Made by a program: the position numbers and the translations under genes. Source: Boswellia sacra (taxonomy: Eukaryota > Streptophyta > Magnoliopsida > Sapindales > Burseraceae). From it: a DNA stretch of 64,000 nt. The stretch covers positions 310,001 through 374,000 of the forward strand of contig SNVD02010155.1 of assembly GCA_013180625.2 (NCBI GenBank), in the 5' to 3' direction. The notes below the pieces were generated by a model. It had not been told where the DNA came from. It made no database searches and saw only the letters and a program-made list of their open reading frames with translations. This document shows positions 49,401 through 61,999 of this stretch, one piece after another (position 1 is the first letter of the stretch; the number at the start of each line of letters is the position of its first letter).

Positions 49401-51042
49401 CTAGTAGCACTTGACAAGCATCCATTTCGATCACATCACACCACAATTCATCCTGATAAAACTTTCCAATAGAAAGAGGTACCTTACATATTTCATTGAC
49501 CAGTATTTCAGTACCCTTTTTCACCCAGCAAATTTTATAAGGGTGTGGATGCTTCTCCACAGTTAAATCCAAGGCTTTCACTGCTGCCTTAGAGATAACA
49601 TTTTCACTACTGCCACTGTCTATAATGAGATCACATACCTTCCTATGGATGGTGCATCTGGTCTTGAAGATGGAGTGTCTCTGAGTGTTGCTTTGCTTCC
49701 TTGGAGATAGCAACACTTTTTGCAGGATGCACACAAGAGGTTCTCCCACATCTCCCTGCACAAACTCTGCCCCACTTAAATCTTCATCTCTTCCGAGTGT
49801 GTCTTCCTCAGACTCTTCTCCTTCTTTATTTTCAATTAAGGCAACAGGTCTACGGGCATGGCACTCATTTGATCTGTGGCCAGGCTGATTACAACGATAA
49901 CACTTTCCAGGCATTGGTTTTGCATAGGGGTTAGATTTTGGGGGAGGTGGAACCACTTGTTTTCCACTGCTTTTATCTTCTGCAGGGATCTTATTTTGGT
50001 TTTGAAGAGAGCTCTGATTATGATTACTATTAGCAAATCGATTTTTGTCACCCACAAATTCAATACCAGATCTCCTCACAGCATTGTTTCTACTGTAACT
50101 TTTCTGTAATTGAGCTTCAACTCTATTAGCCAAACTCATAGCTTCTGATAGTGACCAGATATTTTTCAACTCTAATCTCTCCTGTACCGGATCTTTTAAT
50201 CCCCCAATGAAACGAGCTACTAATTGAACTTCACTCTCTTCCAAATTATTTCTAGCACTGAGCCTATTAAATTCGTCAATGTATTCATCTACAGTTCTAT
50301 TTCCTTGTCTACAATTCTGGTATTGTTTGTACAATACCTGCTCATAGTCAGTGGGTAGATATCTGGCACGAAGTAGTTGTTTCATTCTTTGCCAGGATCG
50401 CACTCTTCCCTTACCCTCCTTTCTACGAATATGATGGAGTTGCTCCCACCAAGCAGCAGCTCCCCCCTTAAGCTTGTAAGCTACTAATGTCACTTGTTTA
50501 TCCTCAGGAATATCCATGTATTCAAAGAATTGATCAACGGTATGGATCCAGTCAAGAAAATCTTCAATGTGAATTTTACCGTGGAAAGGAGGAATATCCA
50601 TCTTAATCCGAAAATCCTGAGTTCCCTGACTCCTTCTTCTTCCTCCACCTCTAGCCTGAACACTCGATCCAAGTTTCCCTGAGATCCATTGTTCCACTTC
50701 TTCATCAGTCGATTCATCAATCAAATTATACCTCTGATGTTGAATTCCTCCATCATCAGACTCAGAAAGCTCAGGCGAAGCTGGGTGACCGCGACGATGG
50801 GCTCTCCTCCGATCGCGACCCCCCACTGGGAAACTACCATAGTCACCTTCCACATCGGCCCTGTTTCCACTGTTTCTGAGATTTCCCGTTGCATTTCCGA
50901 AAACGGTGAGTACCTGGCGAACCTCCCGAGTGAGAATGTCCACCTTCCGTTCCAGATTTGCTTGAGCTTCCCATAGATCGTCCAAGCTGTGATTTCCACC
51001 ACCAGTCGGCGGATTACTACTTGCAGAGGCTGTCATGACCAT
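46495..51042 (-). CDS. gag-pol: Gag-Pol polyprotein of the Ty3/gypsy element
   Basis: One uninterrupted frame of 1515 codons from the ATG at 51042; the frame is open upstream through the primer site but without ATG. Domains in order, by approximate residue: retrotransposon gag (140-310), CCHC zinc knuckle CYRCNQPGHRSNEC (near 385), aspartic protease with DSG (near 474), reverse transcriptase with YFDDILIYS (near 825), RNase H with VETDAS and HCDHHSLQF (970-1035), and integrase with the H-H-C-C zinc site (1145-1195) and the D…D…E core in MDF, SDRD and HPQSDGQTE (about 1222, 1282, 1317). The tail has GPFRIVKKI and FNVSDLFEY but I see no chromodomain after it. All catalytic motifs are present, so it may be mobilisation-competent. 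The gag and pol products share one frame, as in many plant gypsy elements. Confidence 0.96.
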   Translation of the reverse strand: MVMTASASSNPPTGGGNHSLDDLWEAQANLERKVDILTREVRQVLTVFGNATGNLRNSGNRADVEGDYGSFPVGGRDRRRAHRRGHPASPELSESDDGGIQHQRYNLIDESTDEEVEQWISGKLGSSVQARGGGRRRSQGTQDFRIKMDIPPFHGKIHIEDFLDWIHTVDQFFEYMDIPEDKQVTLVAYKLKGGAAAWWEQLHHIRRKEGKGRVRSWQRMKQLLRARYLPTDYEQVLYKQYQNCRQGNRTVDEYIDEFNRLSARNNLEESEVQLVARFIGGLKDPVQERLELKNIWSLSEAMSLANRVEAQLQKSYSRNNAVRRSGIEFVGDKNRFANSNHNQSSLQNQNKIPAEDKSSGKQVVPPPPKSNPYAKPMPGKCYRCNQPGHRSNECHARRPVALIENKEGEESEEDTLGRDEDLSGAEFVQGDVGEPLVCILQKVLLSPRKQSNTQRHSIFKTRCTIHRKVCDLIIDSGSSENVISKAAVKALDLTVEKHPHPYKICWVKKGTEILVNEICKVPLSIGKFYQDELWCDVIEMDACQVLLGRPWQFDVDATYKGRENYYVFQWKNKKIVLMPLADPFDAIPKGESPKKVMLAVSKKEFDAEIQANQVAMALVVIEQQEFQEVSLPEIAQPLLQEFKDTWPAELPDSLPPMREIQHQIDLIPGANLPNLPHYKMSPKEHEVLQSIVDELLQKQLIRPSLSPCAVPALLIPKKDGTWRMCVDSRAINKITIKYRFPMPRFEDLMDKLAGSKVFSKLDLKSGYHQIRIKPGDEWKTAFKTREGLYEWQVMPFGLCNAPSTFMRLMNQVLKMFIGKFAVVYFDDILIYSQSMEEHLQHLRRILEALREHKLFLNIKKCEFCTSQLLFLGFVVSQNGLQVDEQKIKAIKEWPTPRSVTEVRSFHGLATFYRRFIRNFSSLMAPITDCLKQGKFHWGDAQTASFELIKQKLSTTPVLALPDFNVPFEVETDASMQGIGAVLIQKRKPIEFFSEKFNEVRQRWTTYEQELFAIVRALQHWEHYLLHQEFVLHCDHHSLQFINSQKNISRMHARWIIFLQKFTFVFKHRAGQLNKVADALSRRNSLLTILQTEITGFESLKDLYETDEEFAAIWTDLQQGKAVKEFHIMEGFLFRGNQLCIPNTSLREHIIRDVHGGGLAAHTGRDKTIQAVAEKFYWPKMVKEITKFVQRCLTCQQAKGIAQNTGLYTPLPVPDSIWEDLSMDFILGLPRTKRGSDSVMVVVDRFSKMAHFVACKRTNDAAHVALLFFKEIVRLHGIPRSITSDRDVKFISHFWRELWKRFSTELNMSSAYHPQSDGQTEVVNRTLGNMIRSIAGNNHKQWDLALPQAEFAYNSMVNRSTSKTPFSVVYTKSPNHTVDLVILPKFKSKPAMDFADQFEEMLQQVHQNLQSANAAYKARADKKRRAKEFQEGDLVMVHLRKERFPAGMYHKLQYKKFGPFRIVKKINANAYQLELPPELQISSTFNVSDLFEYFPPDEANSQMQELETSSSGGGRD
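46498..46513 (-). other. Polypurine tract
   Basis: TGGTGGTGGGAGGGAC on the minus strand directly abuts the 3' LTR. It is the expected plus-strand primer of reverse transcription. It also codes the last residues of the polyprotein (GGGRD). Confidence 0.85.
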
Positions 51043-51058
51043 CTCGGAGCTAACCGAA

Positions 51059-51071
51059 GGCTCTGATACCA
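51059..51071 (-). other. Primer binding site, tRNA-iMet type
   Basis: TGGTATCAGAGCC on the minus strand lies three bases inside the 5' LTR. It is complementary to the 3' end of plant initiator methionine tRNA, the usual primer for this class of elements. Confidence 0.9.
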
Positions 51072-51074
51072 ATC

Positions 51075-51389
51075 TGATGTAGAATCAAGCTATGAGAAAT
51101 GAAAATGGAGTAGAAGAAATGAATGAAACCAAGTTGAAGTTCTCAGTTCTTCAAGCTTGGGTGTTTTTCTGTATTTCGAATTCCAGTATCTGTCCTCTAC
51201 AACTTTCCAAAATGTTAGTTTATAACTAACTGAGTAATAAGGCCAAAACGCCCCGTTTCACTTAACAACAATTATAACAAAAACAAAGCAATTAACTGTA
51301 AAACTCAATACGGTGAGTTTAAACAAAAACAAGTATTCCTAATAGCTATAAGCTGTTGCTGCTGCCAGCTACAAGCTGTTGCTGCATCA
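51075..51389 (-). repeat. 5' LTR (right copy) of the gypsy element
   Basis: It is 315 bp and identical to the left LTR except at 51159. The polymerase II promoter of the element must lie here, but no obvious TATA box was identified. Confidence 0.97.
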
Positions 51390-54300
51390 GTCCTAAAAAT
51401 TTGGAAAAACTCTTAGCAACTTCTTTGGAGTTTTGATCAATTCTTTTTTGGGCACGCACCATTCAAGTTTTGAGAAATAATCATGTGTGAAAGTATTTTT
51501 CTATTGTGGAAATAATATCGAAGATACTTCTTTTTTTTCTTGTAAAGTATCATCGATATCTTGTTTTGTTAAAGAATAAATGTGACAAATGAAACACTAA
51601 ATAATCTTTTGTCAATATTGCTAGGAGTTTTAGCTTGCTTATTTGCTTAATTAGTTTTCATATCGAGATTGGACCCTAACGGCTGAGATTTGAGAAAGTT
51701 GAAGTAATCAACTTTATTTTGTCAATTTAGTTTATGTGGTCGATAGATATTATTTGGTTTTATGGGTTTAAAACCACTTTTTTTAAATTGATTATCAAAC
51801 CATTATATTAAAAAGACACTCATATAAATTTATTTTCGAATAAAGATTGGAGTGAAAAGCAAAATTGATTCTCATGAACCTCTCCTTTCATTATTTGGAA
51901 ATCTATCTTATTATTTATCTCTTTAGTACTTAAACATGAGAATGATTGGTTAGTGGTTGATGAGCCAAGAAATTTTGCCCAAAGTCTAAAGAAAATTAGA
52001 TTAAAAATCCTGATAATGAGTAAAGGTCTAAATATATGCAAGAAAAGTTAATTTCAAGCTCAAATACTTCACAATATATTTAGTAAAGTTCACCTATTTA
52101 AATTTAAAGTCGATTTATTTTTCTGTCATATATAACTAGAAGTGGCTTTAATAAAAAAAATATTTAATTGGCTTTAACTTAGCATTTTTCAAGTATAGGA
52201 GACTTAAGAGAGGGTGGATGGCATCATTTGGGCCTCTATTTTTATGGGCTTTTCCTCTAAGCACATCTTAAAGTCACTTCAGATATCTAATTTTCAGCCT
52301 ATTTCAATATGCGGCCCAGTCCAAACCAAATTTAATGGACAGTTGTGACACACCAATCATATCATTGTTTAACTAAATCAAAACCCAATTTAAAGTAAAT
52401 TAAACCCATAAATTCATTAATCAGATTCTTTCCATAAATTCAAAGACAGGGACCATCTTCTTCAAATTCATGTACATCAATTACACTCTAAGAAAGTCTC
52501 AAATAATTGCCCAGTAAATTAAACATAGAAAAGAACTTCGATTGAAGATTTTGGGTAGGTTTTCTCAAATGAGTGTTGTTTAGTTGCAGAAGACGAAAAG
52601 TGAAAGGAATCTAATTAGAAAGAAAATGGATAATGGGAAAGCGATTTTTTTTTAATTATTATTGTGGTTGACAAAGACATTGATGTTGGATTAGAGAAAA
52701 TGAAAATGATGTTTTGAAAAAGGAAAACTTATTTAGTTTTTTTTTTTTTTTCCAGAGATCTACATCTTGATATACAAAATCATGGTTTGTTGGTGGAGAA
52801 GTGACAACAATTTGAAGAAATTGTGTTCCAAATGTAGAAAATTTTAGCTATAAATTAAAATATTTTAATAAAGTTTATTTCATAAGCTATGGTACAAAAT
52901 TTCCAACAACTAAATATATTGATATTGAAGTTATAATTGATTTATTTTATTCATGGAATTTCAAAGTTTTAAATCAAAACATCGAACTAATATGAAGATA
53001 ATTATTTATCATAATTTGTAAAATGAGATGGAATATTATCGAAGATAATCAAGTTGATACAATTTTTAAGCAACAATTATCACCTCATGCAAGTGGTACA
53101 AAATACAGATCCCAAATTTTGAAGTCCTTTAGAAGTGGTCGACTTCTATTAATTAATTTCCTCGAAAGCATCAAGAATATTAATAATTCTAATCTTCAAC
53201 TCCAAGAGTTTTGATTACCTGATTGCCTGTACTAAGTACACATTAGATACCTAATTATTGCTTTAATTAAGTTTCTTGATGTATATATTCTTATTCTAAG
53301 CCCAATTAAAAAATTAATTCTTACCAAGTGACAACTGTATCATAAGTCACAATTACTCAATTAGGTACATACCTAATGTTCACAAGAATGCTTGGCTTAA
53401 GCCATCTCTTGTGGTTATTGAATTTTTTTTTATAAGGAATATTCTACTAAATAATATCGTCATAGAACTTATTCTAAGCTGATCAAAATCATGTGAAAGG
53501 ATATGTTTTCTTTTTCTTGTTGAGAAAAAATAATTTAATTAATTTAAAGAAACAAGTTACAATAACTATAATAATTTTCAAGATGTGGTACCAAATGGTG
53601 TGACCATATTTCTAAATCATTCTCTCAATAAAGTTCTTCTTTGGGATGCTGTACCGCAGCTGGGAACCATTATCAGATTATCAATTATCAAATAGCATAG
53701 ATTTTCTTTCAACCAAAAAAACAAATAAGTATTTGCTGGTTAGATTTATTCATATCAGCATAAAAGGGTTTTCACTTTTCGATTGGCCTTTGATGCTTAT
53801 GGAACCATAAATCACTTTTAGTTGAGTTCTGGAAATTGCACTTAAATTCAAGAGAATTATTCTACTTTAGGGGCAAGTTTGGTAAGATTTCCCAGGATGG
53901 TAATGACTTTCTAAAAAATACCCAAATTAAAAGTAAAAATAAAATAAATAGTGATACAAATTAAAGAAGACTCTTCAAAGCTGATGGGACCTCTGTGAGG
54001 CAAGTCATGGTTAATGGTTCAGCCAATGAAGCATTTCATATTGTGCAAAATTAGGCCATTTTGGGGCTTGGACCCAGCTCTTTTTTTGCCCAAAAAAGTT
54101 TCCAATACCATATTGGCTATGAGCTTTGATGCCCAATTGCTCACGCTCATTCTTACTTCCATTATTACAAAAGCTAATAGTTAGTCTTCTATTACTAGTA
54201 CGAAAAGGATTAAATTATTGTCAAGTGACAAGTGGAATGATATTTTCCACAATATCAAAACTTGGGTAAAGTGCAAAAGGGGCCCAAAAATTGGACAATG

Positions 54301-56999
54301 GTCAATGGCATCATATCTTTGATTAAATGGTTCACTTCCACTAGCATTTTATAATAAGAATTCATTCGTGAGCTTATGTGCAGATTTTGTATTATATATG
54401 TAGCTGTAAAAATTTGGATTGAGTGTGTTTCGATTTGTTTGGGGATTTCGATTCATGAGAGAATAAGTTCAGTCTAATTGTTAACAACAAAAATTTATAA
54501 ATCAACTAACTTTAAAAGAAAAGATTTGATTTTGACAAAAACAGTTAATTTGGAAAATTGAAGTCCTTAATTTATTATATGATAGTTTAGTTGATCATAT
54601 TAGTAAAGGAGCCGGTGAAGAGCCAAAGTTGATGACTTTAAGAAGCGACCTTTTTCATATTATGGGCTCGTAGTAGTCTAGCAAGATAATGATGGAGGGA
54701 AAAAAATGACGGCCCTATATTTTTACTGTAGTACTTTGAAACCCATTTTTCCATTTAATATCATATACCTCCTTTATAGTCAGTTTTCACTAAATATTCA
54801 ATATTTGACACGATATAATATCCTTATATGATTAATAAATGTTGAATTTATGTTGAGAGTATTCAATATGTTAACATGTTTAATGATACAAATACTTAAA
54901 CGTACTTTTAATAATCCTTGACTTTCAAATCCATTTAACGATCCGAATTGTTATCTACTTATAATATAGATATTATAAAATTAAAAATTTTATATTATGA
55001 TGTTAATTAATCTATATAATAATAAATTAGGACGATTTTAATTACTTTTTATACTTAGCAATTGTTCATATTCAAAGAATAATTTTAATTGATATAAATA
55101 TATAGAATATGATATATTATGCATAAATAGGTTAAACAATTAAATAAATTATATAAATTAAATATGATACGGTTATAATATATAGATGACATGTCTAATA
55201 ACTATATCATATCGTGTTTTATATATCGATATAAATAATTAAATAAGTCGACACGTATAACACAAATTGACATCCTTAATTTTCACTATCAAATGTAATT
55301 CAAACAAAGGTAAAACTGAATTTTTCACATAATTTCATAAAAATAAAATTGAAGCGTTTTAAAAATTTATATATTTATTAATATAATAGTAACTAGTAAG
55401 GATTTTCTAAAATCCAATTTGAATAGTGGATGAAAAGTCGACGCTAGTCAACTTGTTTATTCATCAACAGACTTTATACTAGGGGAGATTAACGAGACTG
55501 AACCAAAGGGGAGGGTTTAAGAGATAATAAAAAAATATAGGGGTGTCAGGGGCTTTTCAGGATATATTCATTAATAATCAACACAAAACGACAACGAAGC
55601 AAAGGTCGCCTTGTAGTTGGAAAATGGGAATCGTATCTTTGGTCAATTGGGACATAAAGATTTGCTCGTCCTTTGACGTCCATTGCCACCAGCCCATTCA
55701 TATGTAAGAGTCAATTTAAACTCTGTTTTCTCTCTCAACATTATATGTCTCCATAAAATTCTACATAAAATTAAATAGTCACATTTACTTGACTTCAGAG
55801 TAAATTTCATTCACATTTGGAGCTTTCTTTTTTTTTTTTTCCTATTTTTTGAGGGTTATCATAAAGAATATTTTAAAACTATATGTTAAACTTAAAAAAA
55901 TACGTAAATTCTTTCAAAAATTTTATAAATTTCTCAAAAATTATAAATTTTATCAAAAATTATATAAAAAATATTAAATACATAAATTTTAAGTAAATCG
56001 ATATAATCTTAAGATTTTTTTTTTTCTGAGGAGCCCATGTGCTTTGTTGGCTTAGAAAATAAATCGAGATTTTTGTTTAAAGAGCGAGAATATGAGAGTT
56101 TTGCAATGATTTTTGAAATTTTAGAGAATTTTTTTATCTTGGAGTCATATAGTTTGTTTTTAATAAGACTTCGACAATTCTACAATTGAGAAACTCTTAT
56201 CACTTATTTTAATATGAACTCAGGTGATGTGGATGAAAATTTTTTCTTGACTAGCTAAAATGAACAATAAATCGAAAGACCCATTGTTGATGATGTGGAC
56301 TTTATATTTATCAATCATTAACCTTATAAGAATAAATAAATAAATGAGAGACAACTACAAATTCGTGGGGCAACAAATAGACAAAAAAAAAAGACGAGAA
56401 GCTAATGAATGAAGGAGAATTAAGAAATCTTGCCTAAAGTTGGATGTATATCAATATCAACCCAATTAAAGACGTGATTCCTTGTTATGGAATGTTCCTT
56501 TAAATATGCTTTTATGTAATTAGACATTTGATGTGTGTAATATAATAAAAGAAAGATTGAATGGAAGATTGAGACAACTCTTTTGAGATTATTAGGACCT
56601 AGAAGAAGAATAATTTTATGTACTATTTATGAATAAGATAACACAATTTGATTGAAAAAAAAAAGAAAGAAAGATAAAAAATTTTGTTTTGTGGTGGGAA
56701 TTGATGTTAATGATTTTGGATTTGAAGGGAAATTAGATGTGGTCTTTTGTTTTGTCTTTTTAATTATTTGTTTGATAGTGTTTTTATTATTTTTTTAATG
56801 AAAATAAAGTTAAAGATGTTGCCTTATACATAATAGAATAAAGGGTAAAAATACCCGAGTTTCATAAAATAACAACTTCATCCATGGATGTACTACTCAA
56901 AATAGAAATCAGGTAAAATAAGAAATAGGACATCATCCATCATGGTATGGTTTTGTACATTTCTGAAACTAAGGAAATGAAATTTTATTTATTAATACC
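51390..56999. other. AT-rich intergenic DNA
   Basis: No gene recognised. A GC-richer patch at about 54040-54330 carries 'ggcttggacccag' and 'ggggcccaaaa' phrases. Near 53385 the palindrome CATTAGGTATGTACCTAATT-like pair occurs (on the plus strand 'ttaggtacatacctaa'). Poly-T runs occur near 52739-52751 and 55829-55840. Confidence 0.55.
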
Positions 57000-57030
57000 T
57001 TAAATAAAGGAGTCATGCATGAATATGGGG

Positions 57031-57060
57031 GGTGTGTGTGTGTGTGTATGTGTGTATATA
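57031..57060. repeat. (GT)n/(AT)n compound microsatellite
   Basis: A run of about eight GT units followed by TATG, GTGTG and ATATATAT. It is followed by AAT-type repeats at about 57065-57082. Confidence 0.85.
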
Positions 57061-57179
57061 TATACTAATAATAATAATAATAAATAAATAAAAATATGGC
57101 AATGTGTTTATGATGGTTTTTAAAATAAGCTATTTGACATATTCATGATTGGATTATTAATTAAGAGCGATGGGAGAGG

Positions 57180-57760
57180 GTCTGAGAAGGTCACATGGAT
57201 GAATGAAAACAAAATAAGGGACCACAGCAGAGAGGTCAATGGAGCACAAGAGCGGCATAGCACATCAAGGCAGTGGAAATAGTGCAAAGGCCTATGCCTG
57301 GCTAGCTTTTAAAGAAGAGAGCAAGCTAAGAAAAGCAAGGCTAAGCTAAATTTGGCAAATCAAGCAGGCAGAGAATACAGAGGTCAGAGAACCAGGCAGA
57401 GGCAGAGGCAGAGGAGCTAGCACCTGGCCATGTGAGTGTGAAGACATGATGATCATTTATTGAAACAAAATAAAGGAACATTAGACTATTGTTATGGAAA
57501 GTGATTGGGGGTGGGGCTTGACAAGCAGAGCACACCACATGGCCGACACCCACATAACACAAAACACACTCAAAACACTTTGAGTGGGCAGCAAAATTTC
57601 CCAATGCTTTGCTTGCTATCAGACAAATCCAAAACCCCCCAAGGACCCCTCCTTTCTTCTGCAACCAAAAATTATGGCCCCCATGAAATCTTCCACTTAT
57701 TCCATCAGAAGATATCTCTTTTTAAAATATACCAACTTCAACTACTATTTCTATCTCATG
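57180..57760. other. GC-richer non-coding island
   Basis: This segment stands out from AT-rich surroundings. It contains the triple AGGCAG-type repeat 'aggcagaggcagaggcagagg' at about 57393-57413. It contains 'gggaccaca' and 'ccccaaggacccc' motifs too. Frames of about 100-147 codons exist on both strands but have no recognisable domain. It could be a conserved non-coding sequence, a promoter or a non-coding RNA gene; I cannot tell. Confidence 0.35.
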
Positions 57761-57776
57761 ACGCTACTATCATATA

Positions 57777-57804
57777 TGCATACATACATACATACATACA
57801 TACA
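57777..57804. repeat. (CATA)n microsatellite
   Basis: About seven uninterrupted CATA units followed by CACACG. Confidence 0.85.
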
Positions 57805-57810
57805 CACGTA

Positions 57811-60800
57811 GACCCATTCAACCCTGCATTCTCAAACTCTACTACCCCTTTTTCAGAATTGCTAGCTAGAATCTACAATATTCTAGTCTTCTTGAAAATT
57901 ATTGGTAGTTTGATTGCCAAATATTGGAAAAGGGTGCTTCGTAATTGAAATGACCAAAAAAGGTCTTGTCATAAAAAAAATTAAAAAAGGAATTATAACT
58001 TTTGAAATAATATGAAGGTAATTTTGGGATTTTTTTTTCCTCCATTCCTTTCGTGATTTGACTTGTTTATGGAGCAGAAACATTTTAATAATAAATATTT
58101 AGAACTATACAAGTAGGAAGAGTTCTATTCCTATGAGAATCAGAGATCCCTACACATATAAATATAGAGTTGATAATTAGATATAATTTATGAGAAAGAC
58201 TTTGTATGTGAGATGTATAATTGAGAACGATGAGAAGTGTTGTTTAATCGCCTCTTTAAACAGCTTTATTGAGAGGCATGGAGGTTAAATGTTAAGTACT
58301 TTTTTGATTCTTCGATAATTAATAATTAATAGACTTCTTTGTCATGTGGGTATAAACATATAATATCAAACCATATTCAAAGTATTATGTTTTTGTTTGT
58401 GTTGAGTGATTAATTTTTCATATGTTACTAAACTCGAGGATTAATTTAATTCTATGTGTTGTTAACCTTGATATTTTTATTTATTAATTTTCTTATGATC
58501 CCGTATCCATGGCTTATAATCTAAAATTTACAACGAATATAATACTGATTGATTGATTTATTCATTCAATAAATTATAATTTTAATAACCCTCGATAAAT
58601 ATAGGAAGAATAGTTCGTGGTATGACCATATTTTACTTGTAAGTATAAAGAGGGTTTAACCGATAATGATTGTAGTCAGCACAATTCAAAAAATATTAAA
58701 AAATTTGATATCGTGTTGTTTAATTGTTGGTCCTTTACTTCTTGCTGAAGAACATCCATTTGTTAGTGATAAATAAAGTTAATAGCTAGCTATGCTACTT
58801 CAAGCTTTTTGTTGACTTCCATTGAGTGAACGACCTCACTGATGGTGGCTATAGAAAAAGACTCAATACTAAAGTTAAGGGATGAATTTATTTATTTATT
58901 TATTTTTTGTCCATTGATAATCAAAGTAACATATATCCGTAATTGTCTTCATTTAATGTTAACAGGTTAATTTCATTAATCGTTACAGCAGTATCATGCC
59001 CTTTAATTTAGTAGTTAATATTGGTTAGATAATATTATCAAAACTAGTATTGTATTGTTATCCTACAATTTATTGTACGTCTGAAGCAAGTAGGGAAACA
59101 GTGAATTTCTTACGGGTAATCTTACATCTATAATTCATTTGCAACCAATATTTCTTACGATTTTAATTATTAAAATATTAATAGATGGATAATTATGATG
59201 ACATATAATTTAACTCTATTAACTTATTTTTATTTTTTAATGTAGAAATATCGTATTTATAATATTAAATGTAACTGTAGTTACATGCATGAATTTGATA
59301 TTTTCTTTAAGAAATGTAACGTTAATTTTACAATTTTTTAAATTTAATTTAATTCTATAAGGTTAATAGAACATTATGAAATAGAAAAAATCTAGTTTAC
59401 CTGGTACCTTTTTAAGGTAAACAATCTTTTAAATAGAAAATGAAATTGAATAAAACATTATCAAACAGAATTTGTTCTCTTGCACTTAAAAGATGTCGAT
59501 TTTGATAGATGTGTTGCTTGTTAGCTAAGAATATTATAATTAACATCATCAATCGAGCAATCTATCAATTATCAAGCAGGCAAGTTCACTAGCATACTAA
59601 CATCATATGAACATTTATCATTCGAAAATTCATCATAAATAATGTGGAATTGCATAATTTTTTGTGTATTTATTACTAATAGTTTGTGTTGCATTGTGTT
59701 CTCTTAATATTCTTAATGCATTAAAAATATATTGTTTTTATACACTTTCGGTAAATAACTTGAAAAAAAGAGAATATTGAGATATATATTGATACAATAA
59801 TATTATCGAATCTACTATAATAATGTCTCTCCGAAGATATGTGTTAATCTATTAATATAGACTATACTAAATTGACTTTACGAGACATTTGAACATGTTC
59901 GATATCATATGCATAATTTGATACGAATATATTATAGTAATTTCTTTAAAAAAGGGACTATATATATGGATTATGTAACTTCACTTTATGTAATTAATAT
60001 AAAGCTCTTTGAATCACGCGCATGGGACATGGCATGTAAAAGATTTCAATATTTCAACAATCTTTATTAAATTCATATTTTAACTTTGATAATTTAGAGA
60101 ACACATAAAAATATGGGAAGAAAAAAAATTCATTTACACTAGTAATACAGAATAAAAATAATATCAAAATTGAGTTTAGTAATATTATTTGACACAACCT
60201 TTATATAAACATACTTATATCTCGAGTGTATATTAATCCTAAGTAATATTTCGTTAAAATTAATGGAAATTCTCAAAATATAACTTCTAAAATTAAGAAG
60301 TTTTTTTTAATAAAAAAATCTTAATTTTTACACTATATCCTCAATTACGAATTCGATTTTTTTTTTTGTCTTGATCGATCTTAGCTTCGGTACCAAGATG
60401 ACACGTGGGTTATATTATTGTCTCTCAACTATAATATGCCTATAAGCACAATAAGGGTGGGAAATCTTTAACAAATTAAGTTGACAACGATGTAAGTGGT
60501 AAAAGTAGAACACGTATAGTTTTTATAAACAAAATTTTGAACATAAAGAATAAAAAAAAAAAATGAAAGGTAACATCGGTGAGGGGCAGTTTTACAAATG
60601 AGAAAAAGTGAGAGGGGGTTTTAGTAACTTTGGAAGGAATGAGATCCGTGGCTTGTGGCGATGTCACCATCACAAAGATTTGTGATAGTGATTTTAATAT
60701 ACAATTGGATTCTTTTCTTAATTTCTCGCTCTCTTTACCATTACAATAAACAAACACAAAAATAGAAAGGAGAAAGCATTAAAAAAAAAGAGTAAAAGAA

Positions 60801-61900
60801 TTAAAACAAAAACAAATTCAAAGCACAGTCAATGGGCATGTGGAAGGATGAACATCTATGGACTTCTTTGAACCATGTAAAATGACACATGTTAAAGATA
60901 CCCATAAATCTTCTTAGGTCATATTAGCTGGTTTTTGATTAGCCTAATAAACTATTAACAAGGGTCTTAATTTATATAAAACATAATTTTTATTCACTGA
61001 TTTTATAATGTTATTTGTCAAGTGTCAATTATTAGATTGGTAGATAAAACTGAAAACATAGTGCTAACTGGAGTCTAATGATTATTATTGACTTGGAAAA
61101 TAATAACGTTATTAAACCATAAATCTCGATATTAATTAACACAAAAGTGATATGATCTGCTCCTAAAATTTTACCTTCAGAACTCAAATTTTTTAATACA
61201 TCCCATAATATATATTTTTAAAATAAATTTGCTGTCGACTCATTTTCATAATCTTGATATTATTCCCGTATAGTCAGCATAAATTCGATAGATTAAAAGA
61301 TATAAATTTTGCAAACTATCTAAAAAAAATTATTGATGCATGATTTACGGGTAACCATAAAATGGACGGAGGCTCAAGTAGATAAGGGAGTAAGATTACC
61401 GATAAGAACCCTTCGATACTTAAATTAGTTTTCGATAGGTTTTAGTAATAATGGGTTTCTTGTATATTGATTAGATTAATTGAGACCTATTTTAGGTGGT
61501 CAGATATTAATATAAACTAATAAAATTTAAAGTCAAAATTTTGAAAAAGATTTTTATTAAACTTAGGATTAATCTATAAGATAGTAGTTTAATTAAGTTT
61601 TCAATCAATACAAAGTCTCCTCTTAAAAGAGAAAAGAAATCTGAAATTGCAATTATTGAAGGAAGGATGAGCATATGAGGAGGATCGTGTTGCGTTGCGT
61701 GGGTGGCGAAAGAAAGGTATAGAGAAGCGAGGGGAGACAAAGTGTGGTGTGAAAAGTAATAAAATAAAAGAGAGAGAAAGAGAGAGAAAGAGAGGTTACA
61801 GTAGCTTTGCAGGTAGAGTTAACGTGGGGGCTGTGTCCAGAGGGAGACAATAGCGTATCTACAAAAATCCCAAAAATTCGATTCAGTTTTACTTTTTAAA
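57811..61900. other. AT-rich intergenic DNA upstream of the cytokinin receptor gene
   Basis: No gene recognised. A purine-rich stretch with (GAGA) runs at about 61769-61793 and a GC-richer segment at about 61670-61855 may be distal promoter of the receptor gene. Confidence 0.5.
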
Positions 61901-61999
61901 CATTAAAAAAGAAAGAAAATATCAAAACTCAACACACAAAAATAATTTTATTTATTCACAACAACGAAAACGAAAACAAAAACAAAAAAAAAATATTTG

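Larger units (their letters stand above)
46183..51389 (-). mobile_element. Complete Ty3/gypsy LTR retrotransposon, 5207 bp
   Basis: Two 315 bp LTRs (TG…CA ends) bound one uninterrupted gag-pol frame; a primer binding site and polypurine tract are in the correct places. The LTRs differ at a single position (46267 C, 51159 G on the plus strand), so the insertion is young. The 5 bp flanks are AAACC (left) and GTCCT (right), so no target duplication is visible. It stands between the zinc finger gene promoter and a 10 kb intergenic tract. Confidence 0.97.

Noticed and set aside
51043..51072. Gag-Pol start within the primer binding site
   Set aside because: The codon at 51072 is TTG; the first ATG in frame is at 51042.
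46183..51389. Direct repeats as a segmental duplication
   Set aside because: TG…CA ends, primer binding site, polypurine tract and gag-pol show that they are LTRs.
57341..57948. Open frames of 107 and 147 codons on opposite strands
   Set aside because: Composition is unlike plant proteins, there is no domain, and the plus-strand frame runs through a CATA microsatellite.
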